Shown here: positions 16,095 through 24,253 of the stretch, one piece after another | Layout: every line of letters begins with the position of its first letter | Numbering within the stretch: the stretch's first letter is position 1 | Assembly: GCA_026708015.1 (NCBI GenBank) | Contig: JAPOVT010000063.1 | Span: forward strand, 1-51,377 | Source: a bacterium | Lineage (GTDB): Bacteria; Actinomycetota; Acidimicrobiia; Acidimicrobiales; Bin134 | Reading direction: 5' to 3' | Length of the DNA: 51,377 bases | Program-made: the position numbers and the translations under genes | The notes under the pieces: model-generated | What the model saw: the letters and a program-made list of their open reading frames with translations, nothing else | Database searches by the model: none | Told to the model about the DNA's origin: nothing

Positions 16095-17357
16095 ATGGCG
16101 CTCGTTAGGCGGCACATTCAGCCTCAAGTTCAAGACGCCTTGGAATGGTCCCGAGTGGTCTTGATCCACGGAGCCCGTCAGTGCGGCAAAACGACACTGG
16201 CCCAGGCAGTCGTCGAAAGCCAGGGAGGAACCTATGTCTCCCTGGATGACCAGGCCCAACTTCAACTTGCCCATGATGACCCGCTGAGTTTCCTGGCCAA
16301 TCAGCGCCACCCCCTTGCGGTGGACGAAGTCCAGCTAGGCGGAGACAGACTCATCCGGGCGGTGAAGCAGCTCGTGGACGCTGAGCCGACACCAGGCCGG
16401 TTCCTGCTCACAGGGTCCACCAACTTCCTGACCGTTCCAACCATCAGCGAGTCGTTGGCGGGACGGGTTCAGATTTTCCGGTTGTGGCCGCTGTCAGAGG
16501 CAGAATTGGCCGGTTCGCACCCCACCGAGATTGGAAGCTGGTTCGATGGCCAGCATCGCCTGCCTCCCGCTGATGGAATGGCCCGAAGCGATTATCTCGA
16601 ACTCGCCTGCCGAGGCGGCTACCCAGAGGTCGTGAACTTAGCTCCCAATCGGAGGAGGAGTTGGTTTCGCAGCTACATCGAAACAGTTGCTCAGCGCGAC
16701 ATCGCCTCGCTCGTCGACATCCGCAAAGCCGCCGCTCTCCCGGCCCTTCTGCGGTGGACCGCCGGACTCACCAGCAGCCACATAAACCTCTCAGACGCAG
16801 CGAGAAGGCTAGAAGTGAGTCGTCCGGCAGTCGCCTCCTACTTCGAGTGGCTTCAGACAGTGTTCTTGGTCCACGAACTCCCTGCTTGGTCCCGGAACCT
16901 GCCCTCCCGTCCGATGCGCCGGCCCAAGTTCCACATAACCGACAGCGGCCTCGCTGCCAGCCTCCTGAGGCTCGACGCTGACGCCCTCGTGCCACCAGCC
17001 GCTCCGGCTACCGGACCGCTCCTCGAGACATTTGCCGTAAACGAGATCGCCCGTCAGCTCTCCGCCACAGAGCACGACCTGACCCTCTCTCACTACCGTG
17101 ACAACCAGGGCCGCGAGGTGGATCTTGTGCTCGAAGCCCCCAATGGCGACGTGGCCGCGGTGGAGATCAAGGCCACTCGCTCCCCCAGCCTGGCCCAGCT
17201 CAACCACCTTGCCTGGTTGCGAGACAAGCTGGACATCGTCGCCCCCGGCAGCTACCGAGCCGGCATTCTGCTCCACACCGGCGACCAACACGGCAAGATC
17301 GGCGACCGCCTCCATCTCCGCCCCATCAACTGCCTGTGGTCGGACCCAACCATCTGA
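16095..17357 (+). CDS. AAA ATPase with DUF4143 C-terminal domain
   Basis: 420 residues. Walker A GARQCGKT at 26-33, a Walker B-like HPLAVDEVQ, and LLTGSTNFLTVP (sensor-like Asn) form the AAA_14 part. The second half has IDLSDAARRLEVSRPAV-type helix-turn-helix sequence near 215-235 (here INLSDAARRLEVSRPAVASY), then the DUF4143 end with HYRDNQGREVDLVLE and VAAVEIKAT, which resembles a restriction-endonuclease-like Asp-x-Glu-x-Lys core. These proteins are common, horizontally mobile and of unclear function; roles in defence or toxin-antitoxin-like stress have been proposed. The AT-rich repeat-bearing promoter fits acquisition by transfer. Confidence 0.88.
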   Translation: MALVRRHIQPQVQDALEWSRVVLIHGARQCGKTTLAQAVVESQGGTYVSLDDQAQLQLAHDDPLSFLANQRHPLAVDEVQLGGDRLIRAVKQLVDAEPTPGRFLLTGSTNFLTVPTISESLAGRVQIFRLWPLSEAELAGSHPTEIGSWFDGQHRLPPADGMARSDYLELACRGGYPEVVNLAPNRRRSWFRSYIETVAQRDIASLVDIRKAAALPALLRWTAGLTSSHINLSDAARRLEVSRPAVASYFEWLQTVFLVHELPAWSRNLPSRPMRRPKFHITDSGLAASLLRLDADALVPPAAPATGPLLETFAVNEIARQLSATEHDLTLSHYRDNQGREVDLVLEAPNGDVAAVEIKATRSPSLAQLNHLAWLRDKLDIVAPGSYRAGILLHTGDQHGKIGDRLHLRPINCLWSDPTI

Positions 17358-17372
17358 TCCTTGAACACGACC

Positions 17373-18248
17373 TCAGTTCAGGGTGCGGCCCGCGACGGCA
17401 GCCGCGCCGATAAGGCCGCCGTCGGAGCCGAGGGGGCTGGGGACGATGCGAGCCCCTTGGGAGTGGACCAAAAGGCAGATGCGGTCGATCTCGGCTTGGG
17501 CGGCGTCGAAGAAGTCGTCGCCGTAGCCCAGGGCCACCGATCCGCCGACCACGGCCAGGCGAAGGTCCAGCAGGTTTGCCACTGAGCCCACTCCCCGACC
17601 TACCAGCGTGCCCACTCGACGGCGCATCTCCACCGGCGCATCAGAGGGGGCGACCCCGTCGAGCAGGTCGGCGATCGCAGTGCCCGACGCTTGGCCCTCC
17701 AGCAGGCCCACCGCCCCGGCCGCGTCGGCCCGACCGCCCTCGGCCACGAAGATGTGGCCAATGTGGCCGGCATTGCCGTCGGCGCCGTCAAGCAGCCGCC
17801 CGTTCAGCACGATGCCGCCCCCTATGCCGGTGGAAACCACCATGGCCAGGTAGTTGTTTTCTCCGACGGCACCGCCCACCCATCCTTCCGCCAAGGCCAG
17901 AGCCTTGGCGTCGTTGTCCACCGCCACCGGTATTCCGAGGGCCTCAGACAGACGATCTCGAAGGGGGAAGTCCCGCCACACGGCGATGTTGAGCGGAGAC
18001 AGCAACCGATGGTTGTCTCGAGACGGCCCGCCGCTGCCCACCCCGCACACGCTCACCGGCTGGCTGTGTTCCTCGAGAACCTCCCGCGCCAACGCCACAA
18101 TCAGGGTGAACAGCGCTTCTTCGTCGGCAGCCTGAGACGGCCCTCGACGCTGGCACAGCACCTGCCCATCGGGGGCAACCACGCCGACGGCCACCTTGGT
18201 GCCGCCGATGTCCACGGCCAGCACCGGGCCGTCGAGCACTATTTCCAC
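17373..18248 (-). CDS. ROK-family sugar kinase-like protein lacking zinc cysteines
   Basis: 291 residues from the GTG at 18248; an ATG at 18287 is possible but would overlap the divergent molybdenum-hydroxylase start. The N-terminal phosphate motif is DIGGTK (13-18), catalytic Asp lies in VDNDAK, and STGIGGGIVLNG is the phosphate-2 loop. ROK kinases normally bind zinc through a His and a C-x-C-G-x2-G-C motif. Here the His of GHIF is kept, but the three Cys positions are Asp175, Ala177 and Leu182, before LLEGQASG. It may phosphorylate a hexose such as glucose or N-acetylmannosamine without structural zinc, or have drifted in function. It is convergent with the ATPase gene. Confidence 0.85.
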   Translation of the reverse strand: MEIVLDGPVLAVDIGGTKVAVGVVAPDGQVLCQRRGPSQAADEEALFTLIVALAREVLEEHSQPVSVCGVGSGGPSRDNHRLLSPLNIAVWRDFPLRDRLSEALGIPVAVDNDAKALALAEGWVGGAVGENNYLAMVVSTGIGGGIVLNGRLLDGADGNAGHIGHIFVAEGGRADAAGAVGLLEGQASGTAIADLLDGVAPSDAPVEMRRRVGTLVGRGVGSVANLLDLRLAVVGGSVALGYGDDFFDAAQAEIDRICLLVHSQGARIVPSPLGSDGGLIGAAAVAGRTLN

Positions 18249-18276
18249 GGGGAGAAAACTAATACGCTCGGCCACT

Positions 18277-20631
18277 ATGCGGTTCATCGGCTCCAGTGTT
18301 CCCCGACGGGAGGATCCCCGACTGCTGGCCGGCGCGGGTCGGTTTGTCGACGACATCAACCGTCCCGACATGCTGGAAGCGGTGTTCGTGCGCAGTCCAG
18401 TGGCCCACGGGCGACTGGTTTCTGTCGACGCCGATGCCGCTCTGGATACCGAAGGCGTCGTAGCCGTGCTGACTGCCGAGGATCTCGCCCAGTGCTGCTC
18501 CCCCATGGGACTGGGCACAGCCGGACCGCTGATCGTGCCCGCTCATCTGCCATTGGCCGATGAGAAGGTGCGTTTCGCGGGCGATCCGGTCGCGTTGGTG
18601 ATTGCCACCAGCCGGGCCGCGGCTGAAGACGGCGCCGATGCGGTGGAGATCGACATCGAGCCGCTGTCCCCGGTGACCGGTGCCGCCGCGATGGGCGAGA
18701 ACGCCGCCGCCGTTTGGGATGAAGCCCCCGACAACGTGCTGTGGTCGGGAGGGGAGGTGTGGGGCGACCCCGACGAGGCCTTCGCATCGGCCGCCCATGT
18801 CATATCCGAGACGCTCACCCAGCACCGCCACACCTGCGTCCCCCTAGAGACCCGGGGCGGGGTGGCCGAGTACGACCCTTCTGCCGGCAACCTCCGCTAC
18901 GAGGTGTCCCATCAGAACCCCCACGCGTTACGGGTACACCTGTCGGCCATCTTGGGGCTGCCGGCCGCGCAGTTGCGGGTGACCTGCGACAGCATCGGCG
19001 GGTCGTTCGGCCTGAAGTCCAACCCCACACGGGAGGACGTTGCAGTGTGCGCAGCCGCTCGCCTGCTGGGCCGGCCAGTGCGCTGGATGGAGGATCGAGC
19101 CGAGAATCTAGTGGCCGGCGGCCACGCCCGCGAAGAGCAGGTGAGCGTGGAGGCCGCACTCGATGAAAACGGAGTGGTGATCGGCTTGCGAGCCGATCTG
19201 GTGATGGACCACGGTGCCTATCCGTTCTTGAATCTTCCGATGTCGCTGTTCGCCAACATCATCAAGGTGCTGCTGCCCGGCACCTTGCGGGTGCGCCACT
19301 ACCAGTTCCGCGGTTCGGTGGTGGCCACCAACAAGGCATCTTTCGTGGCCTACCGGGGGCCGTGGGAGATCGAGTGCTGGGTGCGGGAGCGCCTCATGGA
19401 CCTCATCGCCCGCCGGCTCGAACTCGACCCTCTGGAGGTACGACGCCGCAACTACATGGGCGACGACCAGTTCCCCGGCGCCATGCTCACCGGCCCCACC
19501 CTGGATTTCATGACCATCAACCAAACCCTGGACCGAGCGGTGGAGCTGGCCTACTACCAGGGCTTTCGGGCCGCCCAGGCTGAAGCCCGATCAGAGGGGC
19601 GCCATCTGGGCATCGGCCTATGCACCTACTTGGAACCCGGTCCCGGCCCCACCAACTACGGCCAGGCGCTGGGCTTCACCTACGAGCAGCGATCGATGCA
19701 GCGGGCTCGGGTGAAACTAGAACCCGACGGCTCGGTGACCGCTTTCACCAGCCAGCAGCCCCACGGCCAGAGCCACGAGACCACCCTGTCGCAGGTGGTG
19801 GCCGACGAGCTGGGGGTGCCCATCGACAACGTACGGGTGGTGTGCGGGGACACCGACCAGGTGCCTTTCAACATGGTGGGCACCGGCGGGAGCCGGGCGG
19901 CCACGCTGGGCGCCGGAGCGGCCCAGGGCGCGGCCCGAATCGTGCGCCACAAGCTGCTGGCGGTGGTGGCCGGGCTGCTGGAGGCCAACCCCGATGATCT
20001 AGAGATCGTCGACGGGGTGGTGTCCGTGCGGGGATCGCCCGACCGCTCCAAGACCGTCGCCGAGGTGGCCCGGCTGTCGTACATGGCCCCGTTCACCCTG
20101 GACGACGCACTGGGCGACGGCTTCGACGCATCGTTCGACTTTGAGACCCCCGCCGGAGGGTGGACCCAGTCGACCCACGTGTGCTGGGTGGAACTGGACC
20201 CCGGCACCGGGCTGGTAACCGTGCCCCGCTATCTGGTGGTGGAGGACTGCGGAGAGATGATCAACCCCGCGGTGGTGGAGGGCCAGATCCGGGGCGGGGT
20301 GGCACAGGGAATCGGCAGCGTGCTGCTCGAGCGCATCGTCTACGACGACAGCGGGCAGTGTACCACATCCACATTCATGGACTACCTGCTGCCCACCGCA
20401 GCCGAAATCCCCCGCATCGACATCGAGCACCTCGAAGGACCCTCCCAGGGCGATGTGCCCTGGCGGGGAGTGGGCGAGGGCGGGGCCATCGGCGCCCCTG
20501 CCGCCGTGTGCAACGCCATCGAAGACGCCCTCGTCCCCTGGAGCGTCGAGATCACCGAGCAACACCTCCCCCCCAGTCGCATCCTCGAGCTGATCGCTCC
20601 CACTTCTGAGCCCGCCGCAGGCGACCACTAG
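18277..20631 (+). CDS. Molybdenum hydroxylase large subunit (xanthine/aldehyde/CO dehydrogenase family)
   Basis: 784 residues from the ATG at 18277, where the family's usual opening (FIGSSVPRREDPRLLAGAGRFVDD) begins. The N-terminal hammerhead domain is followed by the molybdopterin domain: GGSFGLKSNP, VAYRGPWE, GTGGSRAATLGAGA, and GVGEGGAIGAPAAV near the C-terminus with the catalytic Glu. The active-site loop is AYRGPWE, not the CoxL Cys loop, so this is not a CO dehydrogenase. Partner 2Fe-2S and FAD subunits are not in the window, so the gene is an orphan here. It is followed at once by a cupin-like gene and a TauD-type gene. Confidence 0.9.
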   Translation: MRFIGSSVPRREDPRLLAGAGRFVDDINRPDMLEAVFVRSPVAHGRLVSVDADAALDTEGVVAVLTAEDLAQCCSPMGLGTAGPLIVPAHLPLADEKVRFAGDPVALVIATSRAAAEDGADAVEIDIEPLSPVTGAAAMGENAAAVWDEAPDNVLWSGGEVWGDPDEAFASAAHVISETLTQHRHTCVPLETRGGVAEYDPSAGNLRYEVSHQNPHALRVHLSAILGLPAAQLRVTCDSIGGSFGLKSNPTREDVAVCAAARLLGRPVRWMEDRAENLVAGGHAREEQVSVEAALDENGVVIGLRADLVMDHGAYPFLNLPMSLFANIIKVLLPGTLRVRHYQFRGSVVATNKASFVAYRGPWEIECWVRERLMDLIARRLELDPLEVRRRNYMGDDQFPGAMLTGPTLDFMTINQTLDRAVELAYYQGFRAAQAEARSEGRHLGIGLCTYLEPGPGPTNYGQALGFTYEQRSMQRARVKLEPDGSVTAFTSQQPHGQSHETTLSQVVADELGVPIDNVRVVCGDTDQVPFNMVGTGGSRAATLGAGAAQGAARIVRHKLLAVVAGLLEANPDDLEIVDGVVSVRGSPDRSKTVAEVARLSYMAPFTLDDALGDGFDASFDFETPAGGWTQSTHVCWVELDPGTGLVTVPRYLVVEDCGEMINPAVVEGQIRGGVAQGIGSVLLERIVYDDSGQCTTSTFMDYLLPTAAEIPRIDIEHLEGPSQGDVPWRGVGEGGAIGAPAAVCNAIEDALVPWSVEITEQHLPPSRILELIAPTSEPAAGDH

Positions 20632-20632
20632 C

Positions 20633-21115
20633 GTGGGAGTTGTGAAAGACAACCCCATCGGAGAGCGGAGGCCGATCTGCATCGCCGACATCGAATGGGA
20701 GGACTACACCGATCCCGATGAGCCCGACCGGGAACCGGGGCCGTTCGTGCGATGGCTGGTAGACCCGGCGTCGGGAAACCGGGTCATGCACGTGAAGTCG
20801 TGGGCGGGCCGCAACGCGGCGGCCCATTGGCACTTGTCCGACACGGTGTATCTGGTGACCAAAGGTGAGTTCATCGTCGAAGGTGAAGAGCCCTATCGAG
20901 AAGGAGAGTTGCGCTGGGTGAGAGGTGGATTCGCCTACGGACCGGAGCGCTCAGGGCCGGATGGCTGCGAGTACCTCTTCTTCAGCCTCGGCCCCTACGA
21001 CAAGCTCGACCCCGACGAGCACCCGCCCCCGTTGGGCCGCTGGGACGATCCCTCCACCTGGGTGGACGGCTATCCCCAAATCGAGCGGACCAAGCTGATT
21101 GACAGCCCCCGATGA
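20633..21115 (+). CDS. Cupin-like protein
   Basis: 160 residues; the GTG at 20633 is one base after the hydroxylase stop, and an in-frame GTG at 20642 is equally possible. The core WAGRNAAAHWHLSDTVYLVTKGEF has the first cupin motif with the HxH metal pair, then a strand pattern ending GGFAYGPERSGPDGCEYLFFSLGP. It is one compact beta-barrel. Substrate unknown; the tight spacing suggests a role with the hydroxylase and the dioxygenase downstream. It shares a four-base ATGA overlap with the next gene. Confidence 0.7.
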   Translation: MGVVKDNPIGERRPICIADIEWEDYTDPDEPDREPGPFVRWLVDPASGNRVMHVKSWAGRNAAAHWHLSDTVYLVTKGEFIVEGEEPYREGELRWVRGGFAYGPERSGPDGCEYLFFSLGPYDKLDPDEHPPPLGRWDDPSTWVDGYPQIERTKLIDSPR

Positions 21116-21969
21116 GCCTGACCATCAACCCACTGGACGCCCCTCTGGGCGCGGAGGTGGCCGGATACGACTTCGCTACCCCCCCGGACTCACAAACTGC
21201 TGCTGAACTACTGGCCGCAGTGGACGAACACCTACTCCTTCTGTTCCGCAACCCCGAGCCCCCCACCCCCGCTCAAGTGACCAGCTTCTGTGAGTCATTC
21301 GGCCCCCTGCGGCCCACATTGGCCGACAAGTCCCGCCTACCTGGATTCCCCGGTATCAACCGGGTGTCCAACGTGGACGTCGACGGGGTGGTCGGCACCG
21401 GAGGCACCGACGTGGTGACCTACCACTCCGACCTCAGCTTCACCCCTCCGCTCATCGAGTTCCTCTACCTAGATGCGGTGATGCTTCCGTCATCGGGCGG
21501 GACCACCAAATGGCTGAACCTGGTAGCCGCCTACCAAGACCTCGACGACAACACCAAGGCCCGTATCGATGACATCGGCGTCGTTTATCGGCTGCGCGAC
21601 GGGTTGGACTTCGGAAGCTACTTCAAAGCCACCGACGGCGAGTCGCTGCTGGCCGACCGCACCTGCATCTCCCTGGTGCAGACCAATCCCCGCAGCGGCC
21701 GCCGCAGCGTGTGGCCCAACACCGGCCCTGATTTTGCCGCCGACGTCGAGGGCCACGGCCCCGATGAGGGCACCGCCCTGCTGGCCGAACTCTTCGCCCA
21801 CTGCACGCAAGACCGCTACGTCTACGAGCACCACTGGGCCGTCGGTGAGGCCGTCTTCTGGCTCAATACCCAGACCATGCACCAACGAGAGGCCTTCCCG
21901 CCTGACCAAGTACGCGAGCTCCGCCACGTCAACATCCTCGGCCACACCGACCCTCGCCAAGTGGCGTAG
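21112..21969 (+). CDS. TauD/TfdA-family Fe(II)/2-oxoglutarate dioxygenase
   Basis: 285 residues. YHSDLSF gives the His105-x-Asp107 iron pair, and MHQREAF near residue 257 the distal His, with the following Arg in RELRHVN for 2-oxoglutarate. Family members hydroxylate sulfonates, phenoxy acids, ethers or carnitine-type compounds, consuming O2 and 2-oxoglutarate. It overlaps the cupin-like gene by four bases, so the three genes from 18277 probably form one operon. Confidence 0.88.
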   Translation: MSLTINPLDAPLGAEVAGYDFATPPDSQTAAELLAAVDEHLLLLFRNPEPPTPAQVTSFCESFGPLRPTLADKSRLPGFPGINRVSNVDVDGVVGTGGTDVVTYHSDLSFTPPLIEFLYLDAVMLPSSGGTTKWLNLVAAYQDLDDNTKARIDDIGVVYRLRDGLDFGSYFKATDGESLLADRTCISLVQTNPRSGRRSVWPNTGPDFAADVEGHGPDEGTALLAELFAHCTQDRYVYEHHWAVGEAVFWLNTQTMHQREAFPPDQVRELRHVNILGHTDPRQVA

Positions 21970-21982
21970 AAAAACGAGGGCC

Positions 21983-22951
21983 ATGACCAGACATCGAAGC
22001 TGGTCCCGTTATGGGGCGTTGGCCGTGGCTTTCGCTCTTGCCGCTGGGATGGCTGGCTCTTCGGCGGGCGGACAAGCACCCGATGAGCGGGATGCGAGAA
22101 TCACCGAGCTGGAAATGCTGGTCGCCGACAGAGATACGCTGATCGCGGCCCAGGAGTCGCTGTTGAACGACTACCGATGCCTGTTCGACATCGACACACA
22201 GCTGGTGCCCAATGGCTGCCCTGAACAGGCCCGACCCACACCTGCACCGACCGCCTCGCCTATCCCGACTGCATCACCTGCAGGCACTCCTACCGCCACT
22301 GCAATTGCAACCCCGACAGCTACTGCAACCCCGGCTCCGACCAACTTGCCTGACCCGACCATCCCCGCGGGTACTACAGAGGAGCAGTGGGAACAACTCC
22401 GCCAGTGCAATGCCAACGGGAACTACCAGCACGCCAACCCCAACGGAATCAACTTCGGTGCCTACGAGTTCAGACAATCAAGCTGGGACGACCTAGCCCG
22501 CCGCAACTACCCCCACCTGATCGGCGTCAATCCCCGGGATGCCTCCCCCGCCGATCAAAACCGCATGGCCTACGCCCTCTACGAGGAGCGGGGTTGGGCA
22601 CCGTGGCCCAGCTGCGGACCATCGCCCCAGCCAGGGGACACCACGTCGACGGACCCCACTGAATTGCCCCCGATCCCCGCAGGTACCACCCAAGCGCAGT
22701 GGGACCACCTCATCCAATGCGAATCGGGCGGCAACTACCGGGCCCACAACCCCGCGGGGCCATACCTGGGCGCCTTTCAGTTCCACCAGCCAACTTGGGA
22801 CGGGGTGGCCGGTCGACACTACCCCCACCTTGTTGGGGTAGACCCCCGAGATGCCGCCCCCGCCGACCAACACCGCATGGCCTATGCCCTCTGGGGGGAG
22901 CGGGGATGGCAGCCTTGGCCCCACTGCGGCGCGCCATTCCGGTCGTCCTAG
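21983..22951 (+). CDS. Exported protein with two Rpf-like transglycosylase domains and the shared Cys module
   Basis: 322 residues from the ATG at 21983 (GAGGG before it). A signal peptide covers about 1-30. Residues 49-81 carry the RD.LI..QE.LLN...YRC...DT..VP.GC module also found at 1-535. A Pro/Thr/Ala linker (82-128) leads to two tandem domains, 129-212 and 232-316, resembling resuscitation-promoting factors: a Q-C-x-x-x-G-N-Y motif, GAFQFHQPTW, PADQ.RMAYAL and a WP.CG end. The second domain has the catalytic Glu247 in QCESGG; the first has Asn143 there (QCNANG) and is probably inactive. It likely remodels peptidoglycan during growth or division. Confidence 0.8.
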   Translation: MTRHRSWSRYGALAVAFALAAGMAGSSAGGQAPDERDARITELEMLVADRDTLIAAQESLLNDYRCLFDIDTQLVPNGCPEQARPTPAPTASPIPTASPAGTPTATAIATPTATATPAPTNLPDPTIPAGTTEEQWEQLRQCNANGNYQHANPNGINFGAYEFRQSSWDDLARRNYPHLIGVNPRDASPADQNRMAYALYEERGWAPWPSCGPSPQPGDTTSTDPTELPPIPAGTTQAQWDHLIQCESGGNYRAHNPAGPYLGAFQFHQPTWDGVAGRHYPHLVGVDPRDAAPADQHRMAYALWGERGWQPWPHCGAPFRSS

Positions 22952-23030
22952 CGGTCCCGCTTCCGGCCTGCTATCGCACCGCGAACGCCCGATACCATCG
23001 ACCCGCTTGAACAGTGGAGGGAGACCGTGA

Positions 23031-23978
23031 ATGCGAGGCATGAGAATCGGGGCGATGGCGGCTGAGGGCACGGGCGATCCGCCGGTGCCGGGGATGAGCG
23101 GACCTCCGGGGCTGGACGAGATCACCGAGAACGCTCAGCGGTTCGAGGCGCTGGGGCTGGACACGGCATGGATTGCCAACATCGAGATCGACGCCGTTAC
23201 CGCATCGGCAGTGGTGGGCACTGCCACCACGCGCATTGAGATCGCCACCGGGGTGACCCCCACCCCCATGCGCCACCCCTTCGCTTTGGCCCAGCAGGCC
23301 GCCACCGCCCAGGCCGCCTGCGGCGGGCGTTTCACCCTGGGCATCGGCCTGTGCCACCAGGGGATGGTGGAGAACCTGATGGGCCTGTCCTACGCCCGCC
23401 CCGCCCGTCAGATGAGGGAATACTTGGAGATCGCCGGCCCCATGCTGCGAGGCGAGGGCATGAACTACGAGGGCGAGATCTACACCACTCGGTGGCGGGG
23501 CCTGTCGCATGCGCCTCCCACGGAGATCATCGTGGCCGCCATGGGGCCGATCATGCTGGGCCACGCCGGACGGCTGGCCCGCGGCACCTTCGTGTGGGCC
23601 ACCGGACTCAACACGCTGGCCGACTACGTGGTGCCAACCATCAACGCCGCCGCTGAAGCCGCCGGACGGCCTGCGCCGAGGGTGGCGGCTGGATTCCCGA
23701 TCTCGGTGACCGACGACGCCCAAGCCGGCTATGAGGCTGCGGCCCGGACCTTTGCCCACTACAAGGACATCCCCTCCTACCGGGGCATGCTCGACCGAGA
23801 GGGCAAACCCGGCGTTGAAGATCTGGCCATCACCGGCAACGAAGCCGCGGTTGCCGCCCAGCTGGAGCGGATCCGCGACACCGGCACAACCGACTTCGTC
23901 GCCTTCATCTACGACACCGACGACCAATCCCGAGCCCGCACTGAGGCTCTACTGGGAGAACTGTCCGGAAACAGCTGA
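23031..23978 (+). CDS. LLM-class (F420-type) oxidoreductase
   Basis: 315 residues, a TIM-barrel luciferase-like fold: the MRIGAM start, GLDTAWIAN, a TTRIEIATGVTPTPMRHP strand, GGRFTLGIGLCHQ, YARPARQMREYLE, and the AMGPIMLGHAGRLARGTFVW segment are standard for the F420-dependent branch. A GGAGGGAG site lies ten bases before the ATG at 23031; an ATG at 23040 is an alternative. It is predicted to pass hydride from F420H2 or FMNH2 to an unknown substrate. It ends two bases from the convergent gene at 23981. Confidence 0.85.
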   Translation: MRGMRIGAMAAEGTGDPPVPGMSGPPGLDEITENAQRFEALGLDTAWIANIEIDAVTASAVVGTATTRIEIATGVTPTPMRHPFALAQQAATAQAACGGRFTLGIGLCHQGMVENLMGLSYARPARQMREYLEIAGPMLRGEGMNYEGEIYTTRWRGLSHAPPTEIIVAAMGPIMLGHAGRLARGTFVWATGLNTLADYVVPTINAAAEAAGRPAPRVAAGFPISVTDDAQAGYEAAARTFAHYKDIPSYRGMLDREGKPGVEDLAITGNEAAVAAQLERIRDTGTTDFVAFIYDTDDQSRARTEALLGELSGNS

Positions 23979-23980
23979 GT

Positions 23981-24253
23981 TCAACTCGACGCAAGCAGGG
24001 CGATGTAGGGCTCGGGATTTCCAATCCAGCGCAGAGTCCGCAGCTCATCGGCACCGCGCCGGCCGGACAGCACCATCTGGAGTTCTTCCAAGGGTGCTTC
24101 CAGAGTTGCGGCCGGAGGCATCCGGTCAGCCACGCCCACGATCCGGGTCTCGTCGCCAAACCGCAGCACCAGCCCCCGCAATTCGGCGGCAATGATCCGT
24201 TGGCCCAGATCAGCTGACAGCGCCTCGAATTCCGGGCCAGCCCCTGTGGTCAA
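23981..24253 (-). CDS. Small protein resembling the C-terminal domain of maleylpyruvate isomerase-like proteins
   Basis: 90 residues with a TTG start overlapping the amidohydrolase stop (TTGA). The end, GRRGADELRTLRWIGNPEPY, matches the GRR...R..W.G.PEPY tail found in mycothiol-dependent isomerase-like proteins, and the first half (LVLRFGDETRIVG) fits the same small domain. The N-terminal DinB part with its metal site is absent, so this is a stand-alone domain, not a complete isomerase. It is the last gene of the amidohydrolase/P450 set. Confidence 0.5.
   Translation of the reverse strand: MTTGAGPEFEALSADLGQRIIAAELRGLVLRFGDETRIVGVADRMPPAATLEAPLEELQMVLSGRRGADELRTLRWIGNPEPYIALLASS

Noticed and set aside
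18277..20631. Molybdenum hydroxylase considered as CO dehydrogenase (CoxL)
   Set aside because: The active-site loop is AYRGPWE and lacks the Cys-containing CoxL loop.
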